Notes under the pieces: model-generated
Database searches by the model: none
What the model saw: the letters and a program-made list of their open reading frames with translations, nothing else
Told to the model about the DNA's origin: nothing
Program-made: the position numbers and the translations under genes
In this document: positions 51,862 to 60,718 of the stretch, piece after piece
Numbering within the stretch: the stretch's first letter is position 1
Layout of the letters: each line of letters starts with the position of its first letter
Assembly (NCBI RefSeq): GCF_014635565.1
Contig: NZ_BMDB01000001.1
Location: forward strand, 434,001-498,000
Source: Phocicoccus schoeneichii
Lineage (GTDB): Bacteria > Bacillota > Bacilli > Staphylococcales > Salinicoccaceae
Reading direction: 5' to 3'
DNA length: 64,000 bases

Positions 51862-53259
51862 TTATTTTTCTATTCTATTTTCATAGATGGTACCAATCTT
51901 GTAGTCAGAGTTTTTAAACATGTACTTCGTAATAATTGGGTAAGCAATCCCTGCTGTTACGAGACCAATAATCCAACCGATGTCTACAAGTAAGAACGCT
52001 GCCGCAGCACCAATTGCTAATGCAAGCATCGCTGCCCAGTTAACGCCTTCGTAGTATCCGCCTTCTCTATATAACTCTTTTATGTCAAGATGTTGTTTTC
52101 TAAGTACATAATATTCAACAATTAAGATCGCAATCATTGGTCCTAAGAACGCTGAATAGATGTGAATGAAAGTTTCAAGTCCAGTTGCGTTAGAATCTTG
52201 TACGAGTACCCATGGGAATGAAACCATTGCAAGTAATCCCGTGATTGTAACTGAAACTTTGTAGTTGAATTTAGTAAATAATTGAATGACATAAGTTGGT
52301 GTTACAATGTTTGCTACCATGTTAACTGCAATTGCACCAAACACGATGAACACAGAAATGAATAACTGCATACCTTCGTTATCGAATAATGCTGGTAAAC
52401 CGAGTGCAGGGTTTGCGTAACCAGTTGCACTTGCTAACATCGCACCTACCATGATTACTGAACCATACGCAATCGTGATTGGTGAGAAGTATAATAAACT
52501 ACGTTTTACATCTGAGTAACCTGTCTTAAGTTCACGAGAATAGTCTGCAGCACTTAAGAAGATGGCAGCATAGTTGCCAAGGAACGCCATTACGAATCCG
52601 AAGAATGGTAATCCCCAAGTCCCTTCTGCTCTTACCCAAGTATCCGCAATTTTGTCTGAGTGATCTCTAAGAAGAATTACAAACACTGTTGCAACAATAA
52701 TCATTAACACAACTGATGCAATAGATTCAATCCATTTGATACCGCTGAATCCAAACATAGAAATTACGATTTGTAATAAAAGGATTGCTACAAATGCAAT
52801 TGCTACGTTATCAAATGCATCATTAGTAAGAATCTTTAATGCTTCGTTTAACGCAGTACCACCGATCCAGCTTTGGATACCATACCAGATAATCGCTGGA
52901 ACAGCACGCAGTAATGAAGAAACGAGTGTTCCTTTTTCACCGAAAGACTGTTTTAAATGTGTGACGTATGAGATACCGTATTTATAACCTGCTCTATCGT
53001 TTAACGCGAATAAAACAGAAATGATACCAATTGCAAGCATTGCAGCAGCAATTGTTTGCCAAATGTTGAGTAAAGCAACACCGGCAGCGATCGTACTTGC
53101 ACCGAGTGTCATGTTACCCATGTTTACTCCGTCACCGATCCATAGAGAAACATATCCTCCTGGTCCAAGTGTACGATCCTCTGGCCCATTAGGCTTTAGT
53201 GAATCTGCAACTTTTTTAGCTTCTACAGCTTCAGCCGCTGAATTTTGTTCATGAGACAA
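51862..53259 (-). CDS. pucI: NCS1-family allantoin permease PucI
   Basis: A 465-residue carrier with about 12 helices. Start segment ESLKPNGPEDRTLGPGGYVS and LWIGDGVNMGNMTLGAS, then SWIGGTALNEAL, fit the nucleobase/cation symporter-1 family; allantoin permeases are the nearest I recall. Starts at TTG 53259 after GGGGTGG. Divergent from pucR with about 350 bp in between. It imports allantoin, the entry point of the pathway. Confidence 0.9.
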   Translation of the reverse strand: MSHEQNSAAEAVEAKKVADSLKPNGPEDRTLGPGGYVSLWIGDGVNMGNMTLGASTIAAGVALLNIWQTIAAAMLAIGIISVLFALNDRAGYKYGISYVTHLKQSFGEKGTLVSSLLRAVPAIIWYGIQSWIGGTALNEALKILTNDAFDNVAIAFVAILLLQIVISMFGFSGIKWIESIASVVLMIIVATVFVILLRDHSDKIADTWVRAEGTWGLPFFGFVMAFLGNYAAIFLSAADYSRELKTGYSDVKRSLLYFSPITIAYGSVIMVGAMLASATGYANPALGLPALFDNEGMQLFISVFIVFGAIAVNMVANIVTPTYVIQLFTKFNYKVSVTITGLLAMVSFPWVLVQDSNATGLETFIHIYSAFLGPMIAILIVEYYVLRKQHLDIKELYREGGYYEGVNWAAMLALAIGAAAAFLLVDIGWIIGLVTAGIAYPIITKYMFKNSDYKIGTIYENRIEK

Positions 53260-53352
53260 ATGTGTCCACCCCTTTTAATTTAAATCTCAGTAAAACTAAT
53301 TCACGAACCCATCCCTCTAGTTGAATTGATTCTCTTTAAAATCAAATATACA

Positions 53353-53358
53353 ATTATA
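53353..53358 (-). promoter_or_regulatory. Candidate -10 box of pucI
   Basis: TATAAT on the minus strand, with no recognisable -35 box; a perfect inverted repeat (53383-53408) lies about where an activator would bind. Confidence 0.5.
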
Positions 53359-53382
53359 TTCATAATTAGTGTTATAATAAGA

Positions 53383-53408
53383 TTCTGTTATTGTTATTAA
53401 TAACAGAA
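53383..53408. promoter_or_regulatory. 10-bp inverted repeat in the pucI-pucR intergenic region
   Basis: TTCTGTTATT (53383-53392) and AATAACAGAA (53399-53408) pair perfectly around GTTATT. Its centre is about 50 bp upstream of the predicted pucI start. A PucR operator is the simplest reading. A second short palindrome, ACAAAACA/TGTTTTGT, lies at 53511-53530 nearer to pucR. Confidence 0.6.
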
Positions 53409-53611
53409 AGTTTTCTAATTATGTATATCAAACATGTGTCAAATATTATTAAAGAAAACCGAAATATTCGCTTCATAATTTACATTGAATTTAACTATAG
53501 TTTACTATATACAAAACAACTTTGTTTTGTTCCAAACACACAAATATGATTTTGTTTTTGTGCAAATGTGACTAAATGTTTTCTTATTTTATTTTTAAGG
53601 AGTTTTCATAT

Positions 53612-55228
53612 ATGGTAACATTCCAAGAACTACTGGGCGTTGACCGTTTTTCAGTATTTAAACCAATCAACCAAAACGCGGATTTAACGCGTGAAATAAT
53701 GAGCGCAGACATAACTGAAGCACCTGATATTAAGAATTTCGTATCTCAAAATACATTTCTACTTACAACAGGTATTTTCTTCAAAGACGATCAACAAGGA
53801 CTCATTGACTTAATCACTGAGCTCAATAAAGTTCCAATTGCAGGTCTCGGAATCAAAACAAGTCGATTCTTAAAAAAAATCGACAAAGAAGTTATTGAGC
53901 ATGCAGATGCGTTGGGATTTCCTATTATCGAAATCCCAGCAAATTGGAAGCTCGGCCAAGCAATACATGAAGTCAGCTCTTATATTTCTAGTGATGAAAC
54001 ACAAAAGTTATACTTTGCATTAGAAGTACAACAGCGCATGAACAGCATGTTAATTAAAGACTTTACAGTAGAAAGAATGGTGGATTCACTCAGCAAGTTT
54101 CTAAAGCTTCCTCTGATTTTAATGAACCCATTCTTAAAAGTAGAAGTCGCAAGTTATCAATTTAATAATAATAAAAGGATGTTAGAGGAACACTTGAAGT
54201 ACTTCCATGACATTTATATTCCAGCTGAGGACAAACAGCGCGTAAGTTTAGATGATAAGTATGCAGTGTTTGAAGTACCCGCACTTACCTACTTCCCGTA
54301 TTATTTAGTAGTAAGTGATATACACAAAATAAATTATCCATTTAGTTTACTTGCGATTGAACAAGCAATAAATACACTGTCATTCGCGATATACAAAAAC
54401 ACGAAGATTAAGGCTACTGAACAAGATGAGGCAAACACGTTCTTCCAGTCTCTCGTGAATTTACCGGATAATTTACCACTGAATATGCACAACAACTCAG
54501 AGTTTTTCGAACACTACAATCTTATTAAATCGAATTATTACCGTGTATTTGTATGTGGAATTGATAAACACAGCGACATAGAAAACAGTGAATATGTAGA
54601 AGAAAGATATCATTTAACATTCCAATGGCTTGAAAGTGTGTTAAAAACATTAGATGAATCAATCTCAGTATTTGGATTTGGTGAACTGAATAAATTTGCA
54701 ATCCTATTCCAAAAGAAACACGAGTATTACTTGCCGTACTTAAAGCATTTACAGAAAGAATATAAGAAGTTCTTTAGAGATTCATTATCGTTCGGTATTG
54801 GTAATGAGGTATCAGAACTTTCACAAATTGGTTCAGCATTCTTAGAGGCTCTAGAAACATATAACATTCACAACAGTGAAGGTAGTATGGAATTCTTAGA
54901 GAAATATAGAACAAGAAATCTTGAGGAATTAATGCAACTCTTACCTGTCGACAAACTGAGACCATTCGTCACATATACTTTAGGAGATCTTGCCTTCCCT
55001 ACTAATACAAAAGATAAAGAACTTAAAAACACTTTAAAAGTTTATATGGAAAATCAGTTCGATATTACGAAAACATCAAACTTGATTTATGTGCATAGAA
55101 ATACAGTTAAATATAGAATTAATAAATGTGAAGAAATTTTAAACACAGATATCACAGACCCAAAAAAATCTTTAGATATTAGACTCGCGTTATTCATCTC
55201 AGAAGTACTTCCTGTAGAACATTTATAA
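53612..55228 (+). CDS. pucR: PucR-type transcriptional regulator of ureide use
   Basis: A 538-residue regulator: N-terminal PucR domain (TFQELLGVDRFSVFKPINQN, NFVSQNTFLLTTGIFFKD, IPIAGLGIKTSRFLKKID), a central GGDEF-like region (about 290-430), and the C-terminal helix-turn-helix FDITKTSNLIYVHRNTVKYRINKCEEIL. PucR activates purine-catabolism genes in Bacillus in response to allantoin-type effectors. ATG 53612 was chosen after AAGGAG; an upstream start at 53576 has no such signal. Divergent from pucI. Confidence 0.9.
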   Translation: MVTFQELLGVDRFSVFKPINQNADLTREIMSADITEAPDIKNFVSQNTFLLTTGIFFKDDQQGLIDLITELNKVPIAGLGIKTSRFLKKIDKEVIEHADALGFPIIEIPANWKLGQAIHEVSSYISSDETQKLYFALEVQQRMNSMLIKDFTVERMVDSLSKFLKLPLILMNPFLKVEVASYQFNNNKRMLEEHLKYFHDIYIPAEDKQRVSLDDKYAVFEVPALTYFPYYLVVSDIHKINYPFSLLAIEQAINTLSFAIYKNTKIKATEQDEANTFFQSLVNLPDNLPLNMHNNSEFFEHYNLIKSNYYRVFVCGIDKHSDIENSEYVEERYHLTFQWLESVLKTLDESISVFGFGELNKFAILFQKKHEYYLPYLKHLQKEYKKFFRDSLSFGIGNEVSELSQIGSAFLEALETYNIHNSEGSMEFLEKYRTRNLEELMQLLPVDKLRPFVTYTLGDLAFPTNTKDKELKNTLKVYMENQFDITKTSNLIYVHRNTVKYRINKCEEILNTDITDPKKSLDIRLALFISEVLPVEHL

Positions 55229-55248
55229 CATCTAAATAAAATAAAATT

Positions 55249-55280
55249 AATCATTGTGCATGTCGCACAATGATTTTTTT
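55249..55280 (+). terminator. Terminator after pucR
   Basis: AATCATTGTGC and GCACAATGATT pair perfectly around ATGTC, followed by seven T. Confidence 0.9.
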
Positions 55281-55330
55281 AATTTTTCATATTACCATCA
55301 ATATATAAAATTCAATAGGAGGTTAAGAAA

Positions 55331-56569
55331 ATGTCACAAAGTGATTTAAACAACAATTATTATAAAAAGATAATTGTAGCACTTGTACTTGGTTGGGTTG
55401 CAATTTGGATATATAGAACGATTCTTACTCCAATCTACCCACAATTACAAGAAGCACTCGGCGATGTTTCTCAAAGTCAAATCGGGTTAATCGCATCATG
55501 TTATTTCTTTGCATATACAGGAATGCAAATTCCGTCAGGTTTTTTAGTTGATAAGTTCGGACAAAAAACAGTTTTAATCCCTGCATTTATAGGGTTTGCA
55601 TTAGCGACATTCATCATTGGAACTTCAACTGGAATCTTGCAAGTTTATCTGGGAGCAATCTTAGCAGGTATCTCTACAGGTTGTTACTATGGTTCAGCGT
55701 TCTCTCTTTCAGCGAAACACGTTCCACAACACTTCAAGAGTACAGCTAACGCAATCATCAACTCAGGTTCAGCACTTGGTATGGTAATTGGGTTAATTGG
55801 GTCTTCAGTACTAGTAGGAGCTTTAGATATCCAATGGAACTTCATGCTTTATGGTGCAGGAATCATAATTCTAGCAGTAACTGCATTGTTCTTCTTACTC
55901 ATCAAGAGTGACAAGAATGATGTAGAAACTGTTGAACAAGTAACAACTGCAAGCGTAATCGAAGAAGACACAAACGTAGCAGTTAAATTATTTACTGCAA
56001 CTCACTTAGTAACTTACTTCACATACTTCGCAGTATGTTATGGTTACTATATGATCGTTACTTGGTTACCAGCGTTTTTAGTAGACGAAAAAGGTTTCGA
56101 CCAAGGTTCAGTGGGGTACGTAGCAGCAATTGTTGCAGTTACAGCAATTCCTGGGGCTTTATTCTTTTCAAGATTTGTAGATAAAAACCCTGGTAAACGT
56201 AACATGACAATCGTTATGTTATTACTAGCAGCAGCAATTACTATTGGTTTAACAGTATTCTCACCAAACCCATGGGTACTTTACGTTGCATTAGTGTTAT
56301 ACGGATTCCTTGGTAAACTTGCAATTGACCCAGTGTTGATTACATTTGTATCAGACTCTGTACCACAAGCTAAAGTTGCAAAAGCACTCACAATCTTTAA
56401 CACATTTGGTATGGCATCATCTATTGTTGCGCCATGGTTAACAGGTTTCATCGGAGATACAACTGGATCTAAAGTACTTGGATTCTACATTGGATCTGGA
56501 TTACTTCTTGTAGCAGTTGTTCTATTCTTCATAGTAATTGCAACTAGAAAAAACAAAGTAGCAAATTAA
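55331..56569 (+). CDS. ACS-family MFS transporter
   Basis: A 412-residue, 12-helix carrier with family motif PSGFLVDKFGQKT (near 65-77) and GYYMIVTWLPAFLVDEKG. It belongs with anion:cation symporters that carry organic acids; fungal allantoate permease Dal5 is in the same superfamily, so allantoate, ureidoglycolate or oxamate are plausible substrates by position next to pucR. A paralogue lies at 62429. Own ribosome binding site AGGAGG and own terminator. Confidence 0.82.
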   Translation: MSQSDLNNNYYKKIIVALVLGWVAIWIYRTILTPIYPQLQEALGDVSQSQIGLIASCYFFAYTGMQIPSGFLVDKFGQKTVLIPAFIGFALATFIIGTSTGILQVYLGAILAGISTGCYYGSAFSLSAKHVPQHFKSTANAIINSGSALGMVIGLIGSSVLVGALDIQWNFMLYGAGIIILAVTALFFLLIKSDKNDVETVEQVTTASVIEEDTNVAVKLFTATHLVTYFTYFAVCYGYYMIVTWLPAFLVDEKGFDQGSVGYVAAIVAVTAIPGALFFSRFVDKNPGKRNMTIVMLLLAAAITIGLTVFSPNPWVLYVALVLYGFLGKLAIDPVLITFVSDSVPQAKVAKALTIFNTFGMASSIVAPWLTGFIGDTTGSKVLGFYIGSGLLLVAVVLFFIVIATRKNKVAN

Positions 56570-56580
56570 TAGATCTTAAA

Positions 56581-56617
56581 TAATAGTGAGGATTAAAGTA
56601 TCCTTACTATTATTTTT
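56581..56617 (+). terminator. Terminator after the MFS gene
   Basis: TAATAGTGAGGA and TCCTTACTATTA pair perfectly around TTAAAGTA, followed by TTTTT. Confidence 0.88.
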
Positions 56618-56654
56618 ATATGTATTAATGGAAACGATTTCAATTTTCTGATTA

Positions 56655-56911
56655 TTTGATATAATCCTCTTATTGATGCTTACAGAAATCACGTCAAATA
56701 CTGCAACAGCTACAATGATCTTACCATTACTTGGTGCACTCGCAATTACATTAGATGTACACCCAATGATTCTAATGGCACCAGCAGCGATAGCTGCAAA
56801 CTGTGCATTCATGTTACCAGTTGGAACACCTCCAAACGCGATTGTGTTTGGTACAGGAAAAGTATCCATCAAGGATATGGTATCAGCAGGATTCTGGCTC
56901 AACATCATTGC
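56655..56911 (+). pseudogene. DASS-family (Na+/dicarboxylate) transporter, internal C-terminal fragment
   Basis: The frame reads TEITSNTATATMILPLLGAL, then APAAIAANCAFMLPVGTPPN and AIVFGTGKVSIKDMVSAGFW LNII, the C-terminal signature of SdcS-like dicarboxylate carriers. It has no start signal and the N-terminal three-quarters of the gene are missing upstream. After LNII it leaves the family and runs on as unrelated sequence to a stop near 56987. The continuation is found 5.3 kb away at 62225. Confidence 0.88.
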
Positions 56912-56963
56912 TTGGATTGGAAATGATCATGTTAGGTTATATAAGTTCGACATTGCCATAAAA

Positions 56964-57006
56964 AAGAATTCATTTGATATTAAATAATCAAAATGAATTC
57001 TTTTTT
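56964..57006 (+). terminator. Terminator at the left end of the island
   Basis: AAAGAATTCATTT and AAATGAATTCTTT pair (with ATTAAAT between further short pairings), followed by TTTTATT. Confidence 0.75.
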
Positions 57007-57105
57007 TATTGGTTCATTTATATGTATTTTAAAGCACGAAATAGTTTTACTTCAATTTTACTATTAGTTGTTTGATAAACATTCTACTGCGTTTTACTTA
57101 AAAAC

Positions 57106-57176
57106 CTATGGTAAAGTATTTAGTACTAAAGGTAAAAAATACTTTACTTTTTGTACTAAATACTTTACTATCATAG
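57106..57176. promoter_or_regulatory. Operator cluster of AAATACTTTAC half-sites upstream of the XRE gene
   Basis: GTAAAGTATTTAGTAC (57111-57126) is the exact reverse complement of 57153-57168, with a third AAATACTTTAC at 57137-57147, and outer CTATG/CATAG arms. Two of the sites are 21 bp apart, two helical turns. The array ends about 20 bp before the regulator start, so it is probably autoregulated. Confidence 0.75.
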
Positions 57177-57194
57177 TATAAGAGGTGATTGAAG

Positions 57195-57425
57195 GTGCCA
57201 TTAAATAACAATAGAAAAATTCAAAATAGAATTGTTGTATTAAGAGCTGAAAGAGGCTTATCACAACGAGAAGTCGCTGATAAATTAGGTGTCAGTAGGC
57301 AGACCATTATATCCCTAGAAAAAAATAGATACAATCCATCCTTGAAGTTAGCATTCGATATTGCACTTCTATTTGGTGTAGATTTACATGATGTTTTTCA
57401 GTATGAAATAGAGGAGGAGAAATAA
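57195..57425 (+). CDS. XRE-family transcriptional regulator
   Basis: A 76-residue Cro/CI-type protein almost entirely made of the helix-turn-helix: RIVVLRAERGLSQREVADKL then GVSRQTIISLEKNRYNPSLK. GTG 57195 has AGAGGTG 7 bp upstream; an in-frame TTG at 57189 is too close to it. First gene of an operon with the small membrane protein and the serine hydrolase. It probably represses that operon through the large palindrome upstream. Confidence 0.85.
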   Translation: MPLNNNRKIQNRIVVLRAERGLSQREVADKLGVSRQTIISLEKNRYNPSLKLAFDIALLFGVDLHDVFQYEIEEEK

Positions 57426-57427
57426 AT

Positions 57428-57730
57428 ATGGATATTTTCCTAGCCATTTTACGTGTTGTATATGTATTAATATTCTTTGTTGCAGTGTTTATTTCTTTAA
57501 AATTCGAAATGGGAGAAGAGAATAAAGATGAACGTGGACAAAGTATTTCAAATAAATCTTATGGTCTTGTTTTTCCGTTAATACCTCTTGGATGGTTTTT
57601 AATTGAATTATATGATCAGTTCATTAGTCATCTGGACTATGAAACATATAAATTAGCCATTTGGTTTTTAATTACAGGTTTAATGATTCTTCATGCTAGT
57701 ATCCTAACGGTATTAAAAAGAAGATATTAA
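57428..57730 (+). CDS. Three-helix membrane protein co-transcribed with the XRE regulator
   Basis: A 100-residue protein with about three membrane helices (about 3-22, 42-62, 78-96) and a conserved-looking loop GEENKDERGQSISNKSYG. The ATG follows GGAGGAG. XRE plus small membrane protein pairs of this kind are common in Bacilli, often with unknown roles. It may sense or modulate the envelope for the downstream hydrolase. Confidence 0.7.
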   Translation: MDIFLAILRVVYVLIFFVAVFISLKFEMGEENKDERGQSISNKSYGLVFPLIPLGWFLIELYDQFISHLDYETYKLAIWFLITGLMILHASILTVLKRRY

Positions 57731-57759
57731 CACAGATAAATGTGGAAAGGAAGTTTTAG

Positions 57760-59070
57760 ATGAATATATTTTCATGGATTGGGTTGACAGGAATCATTAT
57801 ATTTACCCTTATCCCCTTATTATCAAAAGAAAATAGGACAAAACAAGAGGTACGAAAAGCAATTATAACAATCGTTATTGTGATAGGTATTATCGTTGCG
57901 GTTATGATTTTTAACGTTAATTTTTTAATTGCATTTATATTTGGTGCCATTGCAATGATTTTATTCGATAAAAAAACATATACAAAGAAACGATTAATTA
58001 TTTATGGAGCGATTATTCTAGTTATTGGAATTGCAGGCTATTCCGTATTTCGAGATAATCCTGATTATGTACTTAATCATCTGAAGGATTATCCAGAGTC
58101 GTCCTCCCTCTATGTTGCGGAAAATGGTGAGGAATTAATTACCTATCAATCAGATGTTGTACGCCCTTTAGCTAGCACAGTAAAAATACTAATAGCTGTC
58201 GAATATGCGATGCAGTTGGAGGAAGGAATACTCAATAAGGATAATTACGTATCCCTAGATAAGATTAATAAGTTCTATTATGAGGATACAGATGGGAATG
58301 CACATGAATCTTGGCTTAAAACAATGGAAGACGAAGGGAAAATCGTTAATAATGAAATAACATTGCATGATGTTGCAAAAGGAATGATTACTTATAGCTC
58401 CAATGCTAATACCGATTATCTTATTCATGTACTTGGTATTGATTCGATCAATGAGCAAGCTCAATCTCTTGGACTTACAAGCCATGAGGAGATTTATCCA
58501 CTTGTTGGCAGTCTTCTAATTCCAGATTATCTAAAAAATAATGAAAAAGATGAAAATAAATTAATAGAAGAGCTAGAAAAGATGCCGATGGAAATGTATC
58601 GAGAAACAGCTGAAGAATTAAGCCAACAAATGAAAGATGGAACTTTCAATATTGAAGACCATACTTTTGATATGCCGCTTGATTTACAAAGAGTATGGTC
58701 GGATCGCCTAATTGGGGCATCAGCGAATGATTACGGAAGATTATTAGGGATTATTTCCAATGATGAACTACCAACAGGTGCAAATCAAATCGTTAGAGAT
58801 TTACTTGAATGGCCGATGGAAGTAAATGAAGCAAATCAGGAACGTTTCAGTCATCTCGGTGCAAAAGGTGGATCGACAGCATTTATACTAAATGATGCAA
58901 TGTACGCAGAAGAGCATAATGGCAACAAAGTAGAAATAGTTCTTCTCACAAATGATTTAAACATTTGGCAGCAGATTCGACTCAGTCATAATTTAAATTC
59001 CTTCGAGTCAAAATTAATTGGTGACAAAACCTACCGTCAAAGAGTTCAAAAAGAACTTTCTGAATCGTAA
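57760..59070 (+). CDS. Membrane-anchored beta-lactamase-fold serine hydrolase
   Basis: A 436-residue protein: three or four N-terminal membrane helices (about 5-22, 34-69, 79-96), then an extracellular domain with class A beta-lactamase/PBP motifs. These are S139-T-V-K142 (SxxK), S213-S-N215 (SxN) and K369-G-G371 (KTG position). A usual class A enzyme has about 290 residues and no membrane domain. It might hydrolyse beta-lactams, or bind them or peptidoglycan peptides as a sensor; no Glu166-like residue can be assigned by eye. ATG follows GGAAAGGAAG. Confidence 0.8.
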   Translation: MNIFSWIGLTGIIIFTLIPLLSKENRTKQEVRKAIITIVIVIGIIVAVMIFNVNFLIAFIFGAIAMILFDKKTYTKKRLIIYGAIILVIGIAGYSVFRDNPDYVLNHLKDYPESSSLYVAENGEELITYQSDVVRPLASTVKILIAVEYAMQLEEGILNKDNYVSLDKINKFYYEDTDGNAHESWLKTMEDEGKIVNNEITLHDVAKGMITYSSNANTDYLIHVLGIDSINEQAQSLGLTSHEEIYPLVGSLLIPDYLKNNEKDENKLIEELEKMPMEMYRETAEELSQQMKDGTFNIEDHTFDMPLDLQRVWSDRLIGASANDYGRLLGIISNDELPTGANQIVRDLLEWPMEVNEANQERFSHLGAKGGSTAFILNDAMYAEEHNGNKVEIVLLTNDLNIWQQIRLSHNLNSFESKLIGDKTYRQRVQKELSES

Positions 59071-59151
59071 TTTTTTACTGATGTGGTTTTAAAAAGGAGT
59101 GATTTTAGTAGTCAGAACTATTTAATAATACATTTAAAGGAGGTGGGACTT

Positions 59152-59319
59152 ATGAAAATAAATTTGTCATTATTTTTACCGTATATTTTTGTGTGGGCGT
59201 TGGCTGGTATGATGGTATTTGATGCTGTAATTCCTATGATTGCTTTCATATTTTTCGGGGGAGTATGCGGTGGTTTGATACTTGCTGCTGTATTATCCAA
59301 CTTTCATAGCTCCTTCTGA
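59152..59319 (+). CDS. Small two-helix membrane protein
   Basis: A 55-residue protein starting at ATG 59152, 8 bp after AAGGAGG, with two hydrophobic stretches (LFLPYIFVWALAGMMVFDAV and IPMIAFIFFGGVCGGLILAA). Its end overlaps the convergent cadC end by 16 bp. No family recognised; a metal-transport accessory is conceivable from the position. Confidence 0.6.
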   Translation: MKINLSLFLPYIFVWALAGMMVFDAVIPMIAFIFFGGVCGGLILAAVLSNFHSSF

Positions 59320-59657
59320 TGCTCGAAGGCTTTTACTACGAGCTGTTTAACATGCTCATCATCCAGTGAATAATAGACTAATTTTCCTTCTTTGCGGTAT
59401 GTTGCAATACCTAAATTTTTCAATAATCTTAAATGATGGGATGCCGTAGCCGTTGAAGATTCAATGATATTAACTACATCACAAACACATAATTCTCCCT
59501 CTAAAGACAAAACATAAGCAATTTTAACCCTTGTATCATCTGACAGAGCCTTAAAAACTTTCGCTACATCCATAAGATTCTGTTTAGCAAGGTCTTTTTT
59601 AGCCCTGTTTACCTTATCTTCATGAATACAGGTAACTTCACACATATCTTTTGTCAT
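59304..59657 (-). CDS. cadC: CadC-type metal-sensing repressor (ArsR/SmtB family)
   Basis: A 117-residue winged-helix repressor. The Cd/Pb/Zn site of CadC is complete: Cys6 and Cys10 (MCEVTC) with Cys57 and Cys59 (ELCVCD), and the DNA helix STATASHHLRLLKNLGIATY. It would release its operator on binding cadmium, lead or zinc. No cadA ATPase adjoins: the neighbour to the left is a tiny membrane protein gene on the other strand. So it is an orphan regulator or its effector gene was lost. RBS AAGGAGG. Confidence 0.9.
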   Translation of the reverse strand: MTKDMCEVTCIHEDKVNRAKKDLAKQNLMDVAKVFKALSDDTRVKIAYVLSLEGELCVCDVVNIIESSTATASHHLRLLKNLGIATYRKEGKLVYYSLDDEHVKQLVVKAFEHQKEL

Positions 59658-59669
59658 AATTACCCTCCT

Positions 59670-59700
59670 TATTCAAATGACTGTTTGTTTGATTGATATG
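59670..59700 (-). promoter_or_regulatory. Candidate CadC operator
   Basis: TTATTCAAATGACTGTTTGT TTGATTGATAT upstream of cadC has TCAAA ... TTTGA arms, resembling the known cad operator. Confidence 0.5.
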
Positions 59701-59716
59701 TAATTAATATTACAAT

Positions 59717-59756
59717 AAAAAGGATTGGTTTCTAATGTTAGAAACCAATCCTTTCG
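59717..59756. terminator. Perfect 17-bp stem between cadC and the recombinase module
   Basis: AAAGGATTGGTTTCTAA (59719-59735) and TTAGAAACCAATCCTTT (59738-59754) are exact complements, with A/T runs on the left. It can end transcription of the module on the minus strand. Confidence 0.7.
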
Positions 59757-59906
59757 GAGATTTTAACCAAATTTTAAAGTATCTTAAACATAACTGCCCG
59801 TTAGTTTAAGTAGATTTTATCACAAACTTTTTATAATCATTCAATAAAAGGTGATGTTAAACTAGTCTCCATTATTATATGACTTTTCAGATCCATCTAT
59901 TTGAAT
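59757..59906. other. Short AT-rich stretch, nothing recognised
   Basis: No frame with a start signal; the tail of the decayed third recombinase-module gene begins at 59907. Confidence 0.4.
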
Positions 59907-60707
59907 TTACTGACCATGTAAAAATTCTCTTCCAGATTGGATTTGTTCTTCGATAAGATAATCCTCTAACTTTCCATATCTTGATGCTTGCGTCAAAGAT
60001 ATACCAAATCCTTTCTTACAATTTCACGATGTTTAGGTGTTAAACTAAGGAGAAATGTATGTATATCCTCTTGCTGTACAGTATCCCATGATGTAAGATG
60101 ACTTTTATTCTCTTGAAGCCAACGCACTAATCGTACAAAAATTTCCATATCCGTCTTTACGGTTAACAAAGATAATGGAGTTCTTGCTTGAAACTTTAAT
60201 TGCCTCTTTCTTAATTCCATCCGTTCCTTAAAATATATTTCTAATAGACGCTTAAATCCGTTCGGGATTATTTCTATTAACTTGTTATACTTGAGAGAAG
60301 ATTTTGGTCTTCATTAAAAGTAAGAAGATCTTCTTTTAATAAAAAGTTGAATAAACTTGATTTAACAGTTTTAACATTCTTATTTTTTCTATAATATTTA
60401 ATAACCAGTTTTCCGTAATATCGGAAAGCTTGATAAATTCCTTTTCTGCTATTTGAAAAATCTTTAAAACTTTACCACTGTGTTTACGAATCGTTTCCAC
60501 ACTAATATCAATCTCTTTTAAATACAGGACATATTTATTAAATAATTTTGCACTCCTTGTTTTCTCAAAATTAGTATTTAAGAATTCAGCTGTCTGTATT
60601 CTTTCCACACGTGCTTTAGAATAGCACAAGTGACAAATTGTAGCTTTTTTATTAATTTCTGAATTGTTTAGTTGTCCCCCACACCGATTACAAATAAAAT
60701 TGCTCAT
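59907..60707 (-). pseudogene. Zinc-ribbon protein of the recombinase module, frameshifted
   Basis: The first 123 codons are intact (MSNFICNRCGGQLNNSEINK, ATICHLCYSK: CxxC...CxxC, a zinc ribbon; RBS AGGAG). The remaining homology jumps frames near 60340, 60250 and 60000. The pieces read FNFLLKEDLLTFNEDQ, KLIEIIPNGFKRLLEIYFKE, ARTPLSLLTVKTDMEIFVRL and ASRYGKLEDYLIEEQIQSGR. A gene of about 260 codons has been broken by at least three frameshifts. The third member of the module is therefore probably not functional, unless the breaks are sequencing errors. Confidence 0.7.
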
Positions 60708-60718
60708 TCTATCTTCTC

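Noticed and set aside
59674-59754. Second transposon end or attachment site at the 17-bp perfect stem
   Set aside because: The stem lies inside the island, has no matching copy at the island edges, and looks like a terminator.
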